Below, piece by piece: positions 33,206 to 42,200 of a DNA stretch of 64,000 nucleotides. The number at the start of each line of letters is the position of its first letter. Position 1 is the stretch's first letter. A program made the translations under genes and the position numbers. The stretch covers positions 124,001-188,000 of the forward strand of contig NZ_NSFV01000001.1 in NCBI RefSeq assembly GCF_002295115.1, written 5' to 3'. Source of the DNA: Mesorhizobium sp. WSM4311. Lineage in GTDB: Bacteria; Pseudomonadota; Alphaproteobacteria; Rhizobiales; Rhizobiaceae. The notes beneath the pieces were generated by a model. That model did no database searches, was not told the DNA's origin, and saw only the letters and a program-made list of their open reading frames with translations.

Positions 33206-34090
33206 TCAGTGTCCGCGCGTCGCGGCGAGTTCGGCGCCGTAGCGCATCTCGAGCAGTGTTTTCAAGACCAGCGTGACGAGCGCCAGCCCGGCAAGCAGTG
33301 AAGCGACGGCAAAAGCACCGACGGCATTGTACTCGTTGTAGAGGATTTCGACATGCAGCGGCATGGTGTTGGTCAGGCCTCTGATATGGCCCGACACCAC
33401 CGACACCGCACCGAATTCGCCCATGGCGCGCGCGTTGCAAAGCAGTACGCCGTAGAGCAGGCCCCATTTGACGTTGGGCAACGTGACATACCAGAAGGTC
33501 TGCCAGCCATTGGCGCCGAGCGAAAGGGCGGCCTCCTCGTCGCCATTGCCCTGTTCCTGCATCAGCGGGATCAGTTCGCGGGCGACGAAGGGGAAGGTGA
33601 CGAAGACGGTGGCCAGCACAATGCCAGGCACGGCGAACAGGATCTGGATGCCATGCGCCTTCAGCCACTCACCGAGCAACCCTTGCGCGCCGAACAGCAG
33701 CACATAGACCAAGCCCGAGATGACCGGCGAGACCGAGAAGGGCAGGTCGATCAGCGTGGTGAGAAACGCCTTGCCCTTGAACTCGAACTTGGCGATCGCC
33801 CATGCAGCGGAGATGCCGAAGACGACATTGAGCGGCACAGAGATCGCTGCGACCAGCAGCGTCAGACGGATGGCCGAGCGAGCGTCCGGCTCGCCCAATG
33901 CCAGCGTATAGGCACTGATGCCTTTCGCCAGCGCCTCGTGGAAGACGATGATCAGCGGCAAGAGCAGGAAGACGCCGAGGAAGACAAAAGCGATCGCCAT
34001 CAGCACGGCTTGCGCGGGACGGCTTTCCGTCACCGCCGCCGAGCGGCTCTCATGGTAGGGTTCGTAGGATTTGATTTCGGGATCAGCCAT
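33206..34090 (-). CDS. cysW: Sulfate importer permease CysW
   Basis: A 294-residue inner-membrane permease with about six hydrophobic segments after a 28-residue polar N-terminus. The cytoplasmic coupling loop [21 protein letters not shown] and [20 protein letters not shown] identify CysW. It forms the membrane channel with CysT, whose gene end overlaps this start by eight bases (34083-34090). Confidence 0.93.
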   Translation of the reverse strand: MADPEIKSYEPYHESRSAAVTESRPAQAVLMAIAFVFLGVFLLLPLIIVFHEALAKGISAYTLALGEPDARSAIRLTLLVAAISVPLNVVFGISAAWAIAKFEFKGKAFLTTLIDLPFSVSPVISGLVYVLLFGAQGLLGEWLKAHGIQILFAVPGIVLATVFVTFPFVARELIPLMQEQGNGDEEAALSLGANGWQTFWYVTLPNVKWGLLYGVLLCNARAMGEFGAVSVVSGHIRGLTNTMPLHVEILYNEYNAVGAFAVASLLAGLALVTLVLKTLLEMRYGAELAATRGH

Positions 34091-34934
34091 AGCGCTTGCG
34101 GCTCCATGTCTGCACGAGATTGACGACCAGAAGCATGACGAACGATAGAGCCAGCATGATCGCCGCGATCGCGGTCGCCGCCGGGTAATTGTATTCCTCC
34201 AGCCGGATGACGATCAGCAGCGGCGCGATCTCGGATTTGTAGGGCAGGTTGCCGGCGATGAAGATGACCGAGCCGTATTCGCCGACGCCGCGCGCGAAGG
34301 CCAGCGAGAAGCCGGTGATGATGGCCGGCGCCAGGCCTGGAAACAGCACGCGGGTGATGATCTGGAAGCGGTTGGCGCCAAGCGTGGCGGCGGCTTCCTC
34401 CACCTCCCTGTCGATCTCCTCCATGATCGGCTGCACCGTGCGCACGACGAAGGGCAGGCCGATGAAGACCAGTGCCACGACGATGCCAAGCGGCGTGTAG
34501 GCAACCTTGACGCCGAGCGGCATCAGCAATTTGCCGATCCAGCCATTCGGCGCATACAGCGTGGTGAGCGCAATGCCGGCGACCGCGGTTGGCAGGGCGA
34601 AGGGCAGATCGACCATGGCGTCGACGATGCGGCGGCCGGGAAAGCGGTAGCGCACCAGTACCCAGGCGACCAGCGTGCCGAAGACGACATTGACGGCCGC
34701 CGCGAGGAAGGCGGTGCCGAAGCTGATTTCCAGCGCATTGATGGTGCGGCGGTCGCTGGCGATCGCCCAGAATTCAGCCCAGCCGAGCGAGGCCGAGCGC
34801 CAGATCAGCCCGGACAGCGGAATGAGGATGATGAGGGTGAGGTAGGCAAGCGAGAAGCCGAGCGTCAATCCGAAACCTGGAATGACACTCGGCTGCCTGA
34901 ATCGCCACCCCGCCTGAGCGGGTGCTGTGGTCAT
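34083..34934 (-). CDS. cysT: Sulfate importer permease CysT
   Basis: A 283-residue permease (also called CysU) with six membrane segments. The coupling loop [21 protein letters not shown] and [20 protein letters not shown] are family hallmarks. It is preceded by the sulfate-binding protein gene with an 83-base gap and overlaps cysW by eight bases, so sbp-cysT-cysW form one unit. Confidence 0.93.
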   Translation of the reverse strand: MTTAPAQAGWRFRQPSVIPGFGLTLGFSLAYLTLIILIPLSGLIWRSASLGWAEFWAIASDRRTINALEISFGTAFLAAAVNVVFGTLVAWVLVRYRFPGRRIVDAMVDLPFALPTAVAGIALTTLYAPNGWIGKLLMPLGVKVAYTPLGIVVALVFIGLPFVVRTVQPIMEEIDREVEEAAATLGANRFQIITRVLFPGLAPAIITGFSLAFARGVGEYGSVIFIAGNLPYKSEIAPLLIVIRLEEYNYPAATAIAAIMLALSFVMLLVVNLVQTWSRKRYG

Positions 34935-35017
34935 GGAGTTCTGGATCGTCCCTTCTCACTCAACCAGATTGTCGCCGAAGAAGCGCATTCACGGGCTTCT
35001 TCGGGCTCTGCCCAACC

Positions 35018-36046
35018 TCACTGGGCCGGCTTGTAGATCTGGTCGAATATACCACCATCGCCGAAATGATAAGGCTGCGCCTTCTTCCAGCCGCCGAAAA
35101 GCGGATCGTCGATGGAGATCAGCTTGATGTCGGGGGTCTTGGGCAGATCCGCCGGCGCCACCAGTTCGGGCTTGGCCGGACGATAGTGGTTCTTGGCGAT
35201 GATCGTCTGGCCTTCCTTGGAATAGAGCCAGCCGAGATAGGCTTCGGCCACCTTGCGCGTGCCCTTGGCATCGACGTTGGCGTCGACGATAGCCACCGGC
35301 GGCTCGGCCAGGATCGATGTCGGCGGATAGACGATCTCGAAATTGTCGGCACCGAATTCGTCGAGCGCCAGATAGGCGTCGTTTTCCCAGCCGATCAGCA
35401 CGTCGCCGATGCCCTTTTGCGCGAAGGTGACGGTCGAGCCGCGCGCGCCGGTGTCGAGAACCGGGGCATTGGCGTAGAGCTTGCCGACGAATTCCTTGGT
35501 CTTGGTTTCGTCGCCGCCATCATGGGCGTTGGCGTAAGCCCAGGCGGCCAGATAGTTCCAGCGGGCGCCACCGGAGGTCTTCGGATTGGGTGTGATCACC
35601 TGGGTGCCGTCCTTGACCAGGTCGCTCCAGTCGTGGATTCCCTTGGGATTGCCCTTGCGGACCAGGAAGATGATGGTCGAGGTGTAAGGCGCTGAATTGT
35701 TTTCGAATTTCTTGCGCCAGTCGGGATTGATCTTCTTCGATTTGGAGACGATTGCGTTGATGTCGCCCTCGAGCGCCAGCGTCACCACATCGGCGTCGAG
35801 GCCGTCGATCACGGCGCGGGCCTGGGCACCCGATCCGCCATGCGATTGCTGGATGGTGATCGCCTCGCCGGTCTCGGCTTTCCAGTGGGCGGCGAAGGCC
35901 TCGTCATAGGCCTTGTAGAGCTCACGCGTCGGATCATAGGACACGTTGAGGATGGTGGTGTCGGCAAACGCGAAACCGAGCGTGCCGAACTGGACAGATG
36001 TGGCGACCAGTGCGCCGAGCAGTTTCCGGAAATGAGGTTTGGTCAT
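35018..36046 (-). CDS. Sulfate-binding protein Sbp (copy 1)
   Basis: A 342-residue periplasmic sulfate-binding protein. The signal peptide covers about 1-28 (ending AFADT). The hallmark is canonical: [21 protein letters not shown], then [16 protein letters not shown], the sulfate-binding loop with backbone donors. It is the first gene of the sbp-cysTWA set and is likely the main partner of CysTWA. GGAGGCAG lies just upstream of ATG 36046. No sulfate-responsive operator was recognised in the 204-base upstream gap. Confidence 0.91.
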   Translation of the reverse strand: MTKPHFRKLLGALVATSVQFGTLGFAFADTTILNVSYDPTRELYKAYDEAFAAHWKAETGEAITIQQSHGGSGAQARAVIDGLDADVVTLALEGDINAIVSKSKKINPDWRKKFENNSAPYTSTIIFLVRKGNPKGIHDWSDLVKDGTQVITPNPKTSGGARWNYLAAWAYANAHDGGDETKTKEFVGKLYANAPVLDTGARGSTVTFAQKGIGDVLIGWENDAYLALDEFGADNFEIVYPPTSILAEPPVAIVDANVDAKGTRKVAEAYLGWLYSKEGQTIIAKNHYRPAKPELVAPADLPKTPDIKLISIDDPLFGGWKKAQPYHFGDGGIFDQIYKPAQ

Positions 36047-36250
36047 TTCTGCCTCCGTTGAACCCGGGCCAAATCTAGCGAATTGATAGAAATTAGATGC
36101 ATCGAATGTTGCCTTTTTTGCCCTCCTGAAGAAAATCTTCGACGATCTCCTGCCGCATCGGGAAATATTTTCCTCGTCGGCGCCCGGCGCGGATTCGAGG
36201 TCCTAACTAGGGATGCGCGGTGCCGAGGCAAGGCCGCATGGTCCGGCAAA

Positions 36251-36982
36251 TCACTCGGCGCTCACCGGGAAATCGAAGCGCTGGGTGGGAAGGGGCTCAT
36301 GCCGGAGCGTATAGTGCCACCATTCCCGCGCGTAGTTCTTGAAACCGCCGGCACGCATGGCCTCGACGAGCAGCTTGCGGTTTGCTGTCGCTTCATTGCC
36401 GAGCGGGCGATGCGCCGTCTCGCTCGTCGGGTCGAAACAGTCGAAACCGCTGCCGAAGTCGAGCGTATCGGCATCGATGGCGCCGCAGGCGGGTTTGGCG
36501 ACGGATGGGCCGTCGGCCCGCGCAATCGCGACATCGACGGTCGAACCGCGCGAATGGGTTGACAACTCACCAACATAGCCCTTGGCGATGAGGTCGCCAC
36601 GCCGAACCCCGGGATACCATTGCGGATCGGGCGGCCCGCCTTGTCGCGTCCAGTCGCCCATGTCGGCGACGGCACGGGCAGGGCGGTAGCAGTCGAAGAC
36701 GACCAGCGTCAGGCCTCGAGCGGCGATTGCCTGCTGGACGCCGGCAAGAGCTTGCGCCGCCTGCGAGGTGAGGATGCAGAGTGGTGCGTCGTAGCCGGTC
36801 ACCTTGCGGTGCAGGAAATTGTCCGCGCCGGCGTAGCGGATGTCCTGGCGGATGGACGGGGCGATATCGACGAGGCGGACGAAGCCGGCGGGGAGGGCAT
36901 CGGCATGTGCCGGCAGAACGGAAGCGACAACCGTCAGCGCATAAAAGCCAACGCGCAGAATCGCCTGGCTCACTCTATTCAA
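36251..36982 (-). CDS. D-alanyl-D-alanine dipeptidase (VanX/DdpX family)
   Basis: A 243-residue zinc D,D-dipeptidase. A Sec signal peptide is visible at about 1-27, so it acts in the periplasm. Zinc ligands and catalytic residues are all present: H143 and D150 in STHSRGSTVDV, E220 and H223 in REWWHY, and R100 in FDCYRP, which matches the VanX arginine. It hydrolyses D-Ala-D-Ala, probably for peptidoglycan peptide recycling rather than vancomycin resistance. Its start overlaps the pbpC stop by eight bases, making it the last gene of the macroglobulin-pbpC operon. Confidence 0.9.
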   Translation of the reverse strand: MNRVSQAILRVGFYALTVVASVLPAHADALPAGFVRLVDIAPSIRQDIRYAGADNFLHRKVTGYDAPLCILTSQAAQALAGVQQAIAARGLTLVVFDCYRPARAVADMGDWTRQGGPPDPQWYPGVRRGDLIAKGYVGELSTHSRGSTVDVAIARADGPSVAKPACGAIDADTLDFGSGFDCFDPTSETAHRPLGNEATANRKLLVEAMRAGGFKNYAREWWHYTLRHEPLPTQRFDFPVSAE

Positions 36983-39065
36983 CGAACACTTTCACGCTGG
37001 CCGCTCGCCCGGCCGCGTCGATCACGGTCAGCGTCGAGTAACCGGTGCCGTCCGGTTGCCAGGTCGCGGTGCGGCGGCGGTCGATGCCAACCAGCGGTTT
37101 GCCGTTCGCAAGCCAGCGGAACGGCGCACGGCCGCCTTGCAGCTTGAGCACCAGCGGCGTGGCGTCGGCGGAATTCGTGGCGAGGTCGACGCGGGCGCCG
37201 TCCGGCGGGAAGATGATCGTCGGCGCGGGCTCGGTCGGCGTCGCCTGCACCAGGCCATCGGCGCCAGCGCCGAAGCGGGCGAGCGTCACCGGCAACTCCT
37301 CGCGCTTGGGGGTGAAGGCGCCGGGCGGCTTGCCCGGCAGCGGCACGGTCGCAAGGCCTGAGCGGACAAAGCCCTCGAACAGGATGGGAGCGGCCGAGAC
37401 ATAGCCGGAAAGGCCCGGCACGGCGCTGGCGTCCGGGCGACCGACCCAGACGCCTAAGACGTAGCGGCCGTCGAAGCCGACCGACCAGGCGTCGCGGTAG
37501 CCGTAGGAGGTGCCGGTCTTGTACGCGATGCCGCGCTGCAAGGCGCCTTCCGGTGGCTTGACCCCCGACAAGATGTCGATGATCTGCCAGTTCGCCTGGT
37601 CGTTGAGGATGATGGCGGTGGTGCGCTCGGCATTCGTCGGCTCGGTGCCGTCATGCAGCGTGTGCGTCTTGCCGCCATTGGCGAGCCCCGTATAGAGCTG
37701 GACGAGATCGCGCAGCGTGACGCCAACGCCGCCGAGGCCGATGGCCAGGCCCGGCGCCTCGTTGACCGGCAGGATCGGGTTGACGCCGGCCTGACGGAAG
37801 CGCGCGGTCAGCCGCGCCGGGCCGACCGCATCGAGCACGCGGATCGCCGGCACGTTGAGCGACAATTGCAGTGCCTGCCGGACGCTGACATCGCCCTGAT
37901 AACCCATGTCGAAATTCTTGGGCCGGTAGCCGCCGAAATCGACCGGGCTGTCCTCGATCAGCGTTTCCTGCGCCACCAGCCCCTGTTCGAAGGCGAGGCC
38001 ATAGATGAACGGTTTCAGCGTCGAGCCGGGCGAGCGCACGATCTTGGTCATGTCGATCCAACCCGAGCGGCTGGCATCGAAGAAATTGGCCGAGCCGACT
38101 TCGCCCAGAATGTCGCCGGTGCGGGAATCGGCCAGCACCATGGCGACGGACAGACGCGGTCCGAGCTTGGTCGCGGCGTCCCTGGCCACCTGTTCCAGTC
38201 CTTCCTGAACGCTCTTGCGAATCGTCAGCTTGAGCGGCTCGCCGGGAACGGCCCTGGGCAGCATCGCATAGGCGGCGTGCGGGGCAAGCGCCGGCAAGGC
38301 GCGGCGCAGGCCCGACACGTCGTCAAGGGCGGCGCGCGCGGCCTCGCGTTCGCCGATCAGGCCGGACGAGACCATGCGGGTCAGTACGCGGTCACGGGCG
38401 GCATGGGCGATTGCGAGGTTGCGGTCGGGCCGGCGCTTCTCCGGCAATTGGGGCAACGCGACGAGCAGGGCGGCTTCCGAAACGGTGAGTCGCTTCGGCT
38501 CCTTGCCGAAATAGGCAAGCGAGGCGGCGCGCACGCCTTCGAGGTTGCCGCCATAGGGCGCCAGCGTCAGATAGCGTTCGAGGATCTCGCGCTTGGAGAG
38601 CCGCCGCTCGATCTGGATGGCGCGCAGTATCTGCTTGATCTTGGAGCCGAGGCTGCGGCTTTCGCGCGGCTCGATCAGACGGGCCAGCTGCATCGACAGG
38701 GTCGAGCCGCCAGAGACGATGTGGCCGCTGGCGGCGAACTGGCCGGCTGCGCGGCAAAGCGCCAGCACGTCGATGCCCTGATGGTCCCAGAAGCGTTTGT
38801 CCTCATAGGTGACCAGCATGTCGACGAACTGCTTGTCGACCTGGTCGATCCGGGTTTCGAGCCGCCAGTAGCCGTCCGGCGTGGCGAAGGCGCGCAATAG
38901 CTGGCCGTCGCGGTCCTGGACTTCGGTCGAGACCGTGAGTTCCGCCGGCAGCGGCGGCGGGAAGGCGCGGTCGAGTTCCCAGAGGGTGGCGACGGACACC
39001 GCGAGAATGCCGGCGCAGGAAGCTGCGGCGATCGCTGCGCGACGGAGCAATTTTTGCGAGAGCAT
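36975..39065 (-). CDS. pbpC: Penicillin-binding protein 1C
   Basis: A 696-residue bifunctional class A penicillin-binding protein. An N-terminal anchor (about 10-32) is followed by a glycosyltransferase domain with E88 in EDKRFWDH and GGSTLSMQLARL. The transpeptidase domain has S348-T-L-K351, S402-L-N404 and K516-T-G, and a C-terminal BiPBP-type beta domain follows (about 600-696). This is the PbpC layout. ATG 39065 is supported by GAGGGG seven bases upstream; that sequence is the edge of a palindromic repeat. The gene is downstream of the alpha-2-macroglobulin gene, as in the yfhM-pbpC pair of enterics, and overlaps the dipeptidase gene. Confidence 0.93.
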   Translation of the reverse strand: MLSQKLLRRAAIAAASCAGILAVSVATLWELDRAFPPPLPAELTVSTEVQDRDGQLLRAFATPDGYWRLETRIDQVDKQFVDMLVTYEDKRFWDHQGIDVLALCRAAGQFAASGHIVSGGSTLSMQLARLIEPRESRSLGSKIKQILRAIQIERRLSKREILERYLTLAPYGGNLEGVRAASLAYFGKEPKRLTVSEAALLVALPQLPEKRRPDRNLAIAHAARDRVLTRMVSSGLIGEREAARAALDDVSGLRRALPALAPHAAYAMLPRAVPGEPLKLTIRKSVQEGLEQVARDAATKLGPRLSVAMVLADSRTGDILGEVGSANFFDASRSGWIDMTKIVRSPGSTLKPFIYGLAFEQGLVAQETLIEDSPVDFGGYRPKNFDMGYQGDVSVRQALQLSLNVPAIRVLDAVGPARLTARFRQAGVNPILPVNEAPGLAIGLGGVGVTLRDLVQLYTGLANGGKTHTLHDGTEPTNAERTTAIILNDQANWQIIDILSGVKPPEGALQRGIAYKTGTSYGYRDAWSVGFDGRYVLGVWVGRPDASAVPGLSGYVSAAPILFEGFVRSGLATVPLPGKPPGAFTPKREELPVTLARFGAGADGLVQATPTEPAPTIIFPPDGARVDLATNSADATPLVLKLQGGRAPFRWLANGKPLVGIDRRRTATWQPDGTGYSTLTVIDAAGRAASVKVFVE

Positions 39066-39069
39066 GGCG

Positions 39070-39192
39070 CCGCCCCTCATCCGGCTGCCGGCACGACGGC
39101 CCTTCGGGCGTTCGCCGTTCGAAAAGCCAAGCAGTTGGCTTTTCGTCCGCTGCGCGGACCACGGTTCACCTCCCCGTATGGTGACGGGGAGG
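39070..39192. repeat. Palindromic element (CCCCTCATCCG family) upstream of pbpC
   Basis: It begins with CCCCTCATCCGG (39073-39084), shared with the element at 5872-6014. It then holds several perfect hairpins: CGAAAAGCCAA / TTGGCTTTTCG (39120-39145), TCCGC / GCGGA (39146-39158) and CCTCCCCGT / ACGGGGAGG (39169-39192). On the minus strand its edge provides GAGGGG, the apparent ribosome binding site of pbpC. Confidence 0.7.
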
Positions 39193-39245
39193 AGGAAGCT
39201 GTCATTAGCGCCATCGCCATTTGCATGATCGCCACGATAGGCACC

Positions 39246-42200
39246 TTACGGCGCCTTGATTTCCATCATGCCGGTGGCGGTGCGGGCCGAGTATTGCGGC
39301 CGGTACATGTCTTCCACGGTTGCCGCCGGATGGGCATAGGTGCCCGGCGTCACCGCGCGCACGACATAGGCGAGCGTCAGATTGTGGTCGTGATCGCCGT
39401 CGGCCGGGTTGAACGCCGCGACGAAACGGTCGTCGCGGAATTCGAGATGGGCCGCGTCGGTCTGCGCCAGCCAGGAGAAGTTCGTCAATTGCGCGCTGGA
39501 GACCAGGCCGGGATTGTCGATCTCGAAGCCGGCCGGCAACAGGTCGGTGACCAGCAGGCGCGACGGCCAGCTGTTCTGCTCGGTGACCTTGAGCACGACG
39601 ACATAGCGTTCGTTCTGGGTTGCCTCCGTCACATTGGCTTCGGTGCCGTCGAGCTTGTAGTAGGTGCGGCTGATGGTGAAGCCGTCGCCGCCGGCCGGCA
39701 TTGGCTGGATCGGCGACGCCACGGTGGTGACGACGGCCTGCAGCGGGGTCTTGCCGGTGTTGGCGATTTCGAGCGGGCTTTCGACCAGTTCGGAGCCGTT
39801 GACCTGGTTGGAATAGCCACCCGAATGCGGCGCGCCATTGACGGAGAGCGTGATCGAATCATTGCCCTCCTTCAGCGCGCGGGCCGCCAACAGCATCCAG
39901 GAATCGTCCTGGGTGCTGGTCCAGCGCACTTCGGCGCGTTGCCGGGTCACCAGCTTGATCAGCTCCGGCACGACCGACGAAACCGGCTTCGATTCCGCCG
40001 CCAGCGACAGCATTGCCGCGCCGTCACGCAGCGCCGAACCGTAGTCGGAGCGGTACCAGTCGTAGTCGGTGCTCGATTTGGCGAGCTGCAGCGCGGTCTT
40101 GAAGGTCGCCTCCGAGCGCTGGGTGTCGCCGTAGAGCGCAAGGCTCGCCGCCAGCTGGGCAACGGCCATCGGGCTCGAGAAGGCTTCGAGCTGGGTGTCG
40201 GCGTAGTAGCGCAGATCGCCGATCGAGGCCTTCTTGTTGCGGGCCAGGACGTAGAGGGCGTAGGCGATCTCGCTGCCGCGGTCCTGTACGCTCTGGTCGT
40301 AGCCGAGCGAGTTCTGCAGATTGCTCAGCGCCTGGTTCATGGCAAGAGCCGGCACGTCGTATTTCTGCTCGCGTGCCCTGGTCAGGAACTCGCTGACATA
40401 GGCGTCGAGCCACAGATCGCCGGAGCCCGGGCCCCACAGGCCGAAGCTGCCGCTCGAGGACTGGTAGCTCAGCACCTTATAGATGGCATCCTGGATACGG
40501 CCATGCAGGTCGGGGTCGCTTTCCATGCCGACGCCCGAGGCCATCTCGTTGACATAGAGAAGCGGCATGGCGCGGCTGGTGGTCTGCTCGGCGCAACCAT
40601 AGGGGTAGCGGTCGAGCGTCATCAGGAGCGAGGGCACGTCGAAGGCAGCCGTCTGCGAAACGCCGACGCTGACGGTAGCGCCTTCCAGCAGGCTTGCCGC
40701 CAGCAGTTCCTTGTCGACGCGCAGCGCGCCGCCATTGCCCTTGAGGTCGACCACAAGGCGCGTGGTGACCGGCAATTGCGCCGGGCGCACCGGCACGTAG
40801 AGCGTCTGCTCGACCTTGGTGCCGTCGGCGTGCGCCAGCTTGATGGTGAGCGAGGCATTGCCCGGTGTCTTGGCGATCAGCGGCACGGTCAGCGTCTGGC
40901 GCTTGCCCTGGGCGAGCGTCAGCTTCTGGGGCAAGGGCTTGTCGCCGGTCGACAGGTCGCCTGTCGTGTCGATCGAGAAGGCATAGTCGCCGGCCGGGCC
41001 GTCGGTGTCGGCCACGTCAAGCCGCATCACGGCATTGTCGCCGGGCGCCAGGAAGCGCGGCAGGCCGGCGGTGATGACCACCGGGTCGCGCACGATGACA
41101 TCCGACTGGGCATGGCCGACCGCTTCCTTGGTCCAGGCGACGGCCATGACGCGCACGGTGCCGTTGAACTGCGGGATGTCGAAGTCGATCCGTGCCTTGC
41201 CGTCGGCGTCGAGCTGGACCGGGCCGGAGAAGAAGGCGACCAGCTTTTCGGTGGGCGGGCTGCCTTGCGCCTGCATGTTGGCGCCGTCACCGCCGCTCCT
41301 GAGCTTGCCGGTGGTGCCCAGCGAGCCGTCGATCAGGCGGCCATAGATGTCGCGGATCTCCATGCCCAGCATGCGCTGGCCGAAGAACCAGTTCTCCGGG
41401 TCGGGCGCCTTGTAGTTGGTCAGGTTGAGGATGCCGACATCGACGGCGGCAACCATGACATAGGCGTTGGTGCCCGGCTGCACGCCGGCCACGGAAACCG
41501 GGATCGACAGCTGCTGGCGCGGCATCGTCTTGTCCGGCGGCGTCAGCGTGACCGCGAGCTTCTTGGCGCCCGGATCCACCGTCAGCCATTTCACGCCGAT
41601 GGCGCGGGCCGGCATGCGCGTCTCCTGCGCATCGCCCGGCCGGAACAGGGTTGCCGTGACATAGGCGCCGGCGCCCCAATCGTCACCGACGGGAATGTCG
41701 ATGGTGCTGCCGCCGGCCGGGACGGTGGCCGTGATTGTCTTCAACAGCTTGTCGGAACCGATATTGATCAGAAGTTCGCCGGCAAAATGCGGCGAGACCT
41801 TCAGCTTGGCCACTTCGCCCGCGGCATAATTGCCCTTGTCGAGAGCGATCTCCAGGCCGTCAGGCGTTTCGGTGGTGGTCGAGGCGACATACCAGCCGGC
41901 GTCGAACTCATAACTGGTGGCCGGTCCCTCGGGATCGGAGGTTTCGACCTCGAGCCGGTATTGGCCCCAATCGACGGGAACGGAAACGGTGGCGTCGCCA
42001 TCGGCCCCGAGGTCGATCTGGCCATTGGCGATCGACTTGGTGAAGGTCACCGGCTCGTAGCTCCACGAATTGTTGGAGCGGTACCACTGGTAATTGCGTT
42101 CGACCTTGACCAGCGTCCACTGCGCGCCTGTCAGCGCCTCGCGCTTGCCGGCCGGATCGACCGCAATCAGACTGAATTTGGCCGTGCCGCCCTGCGGCAC

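Noticed and set aside
36251..36982. Vancomycin-resistance gene vanX
   Set aside because: No vanH or vanA ligase nearby and the protein has a signal peptide; the context is peptidoglycan recycling or repair.
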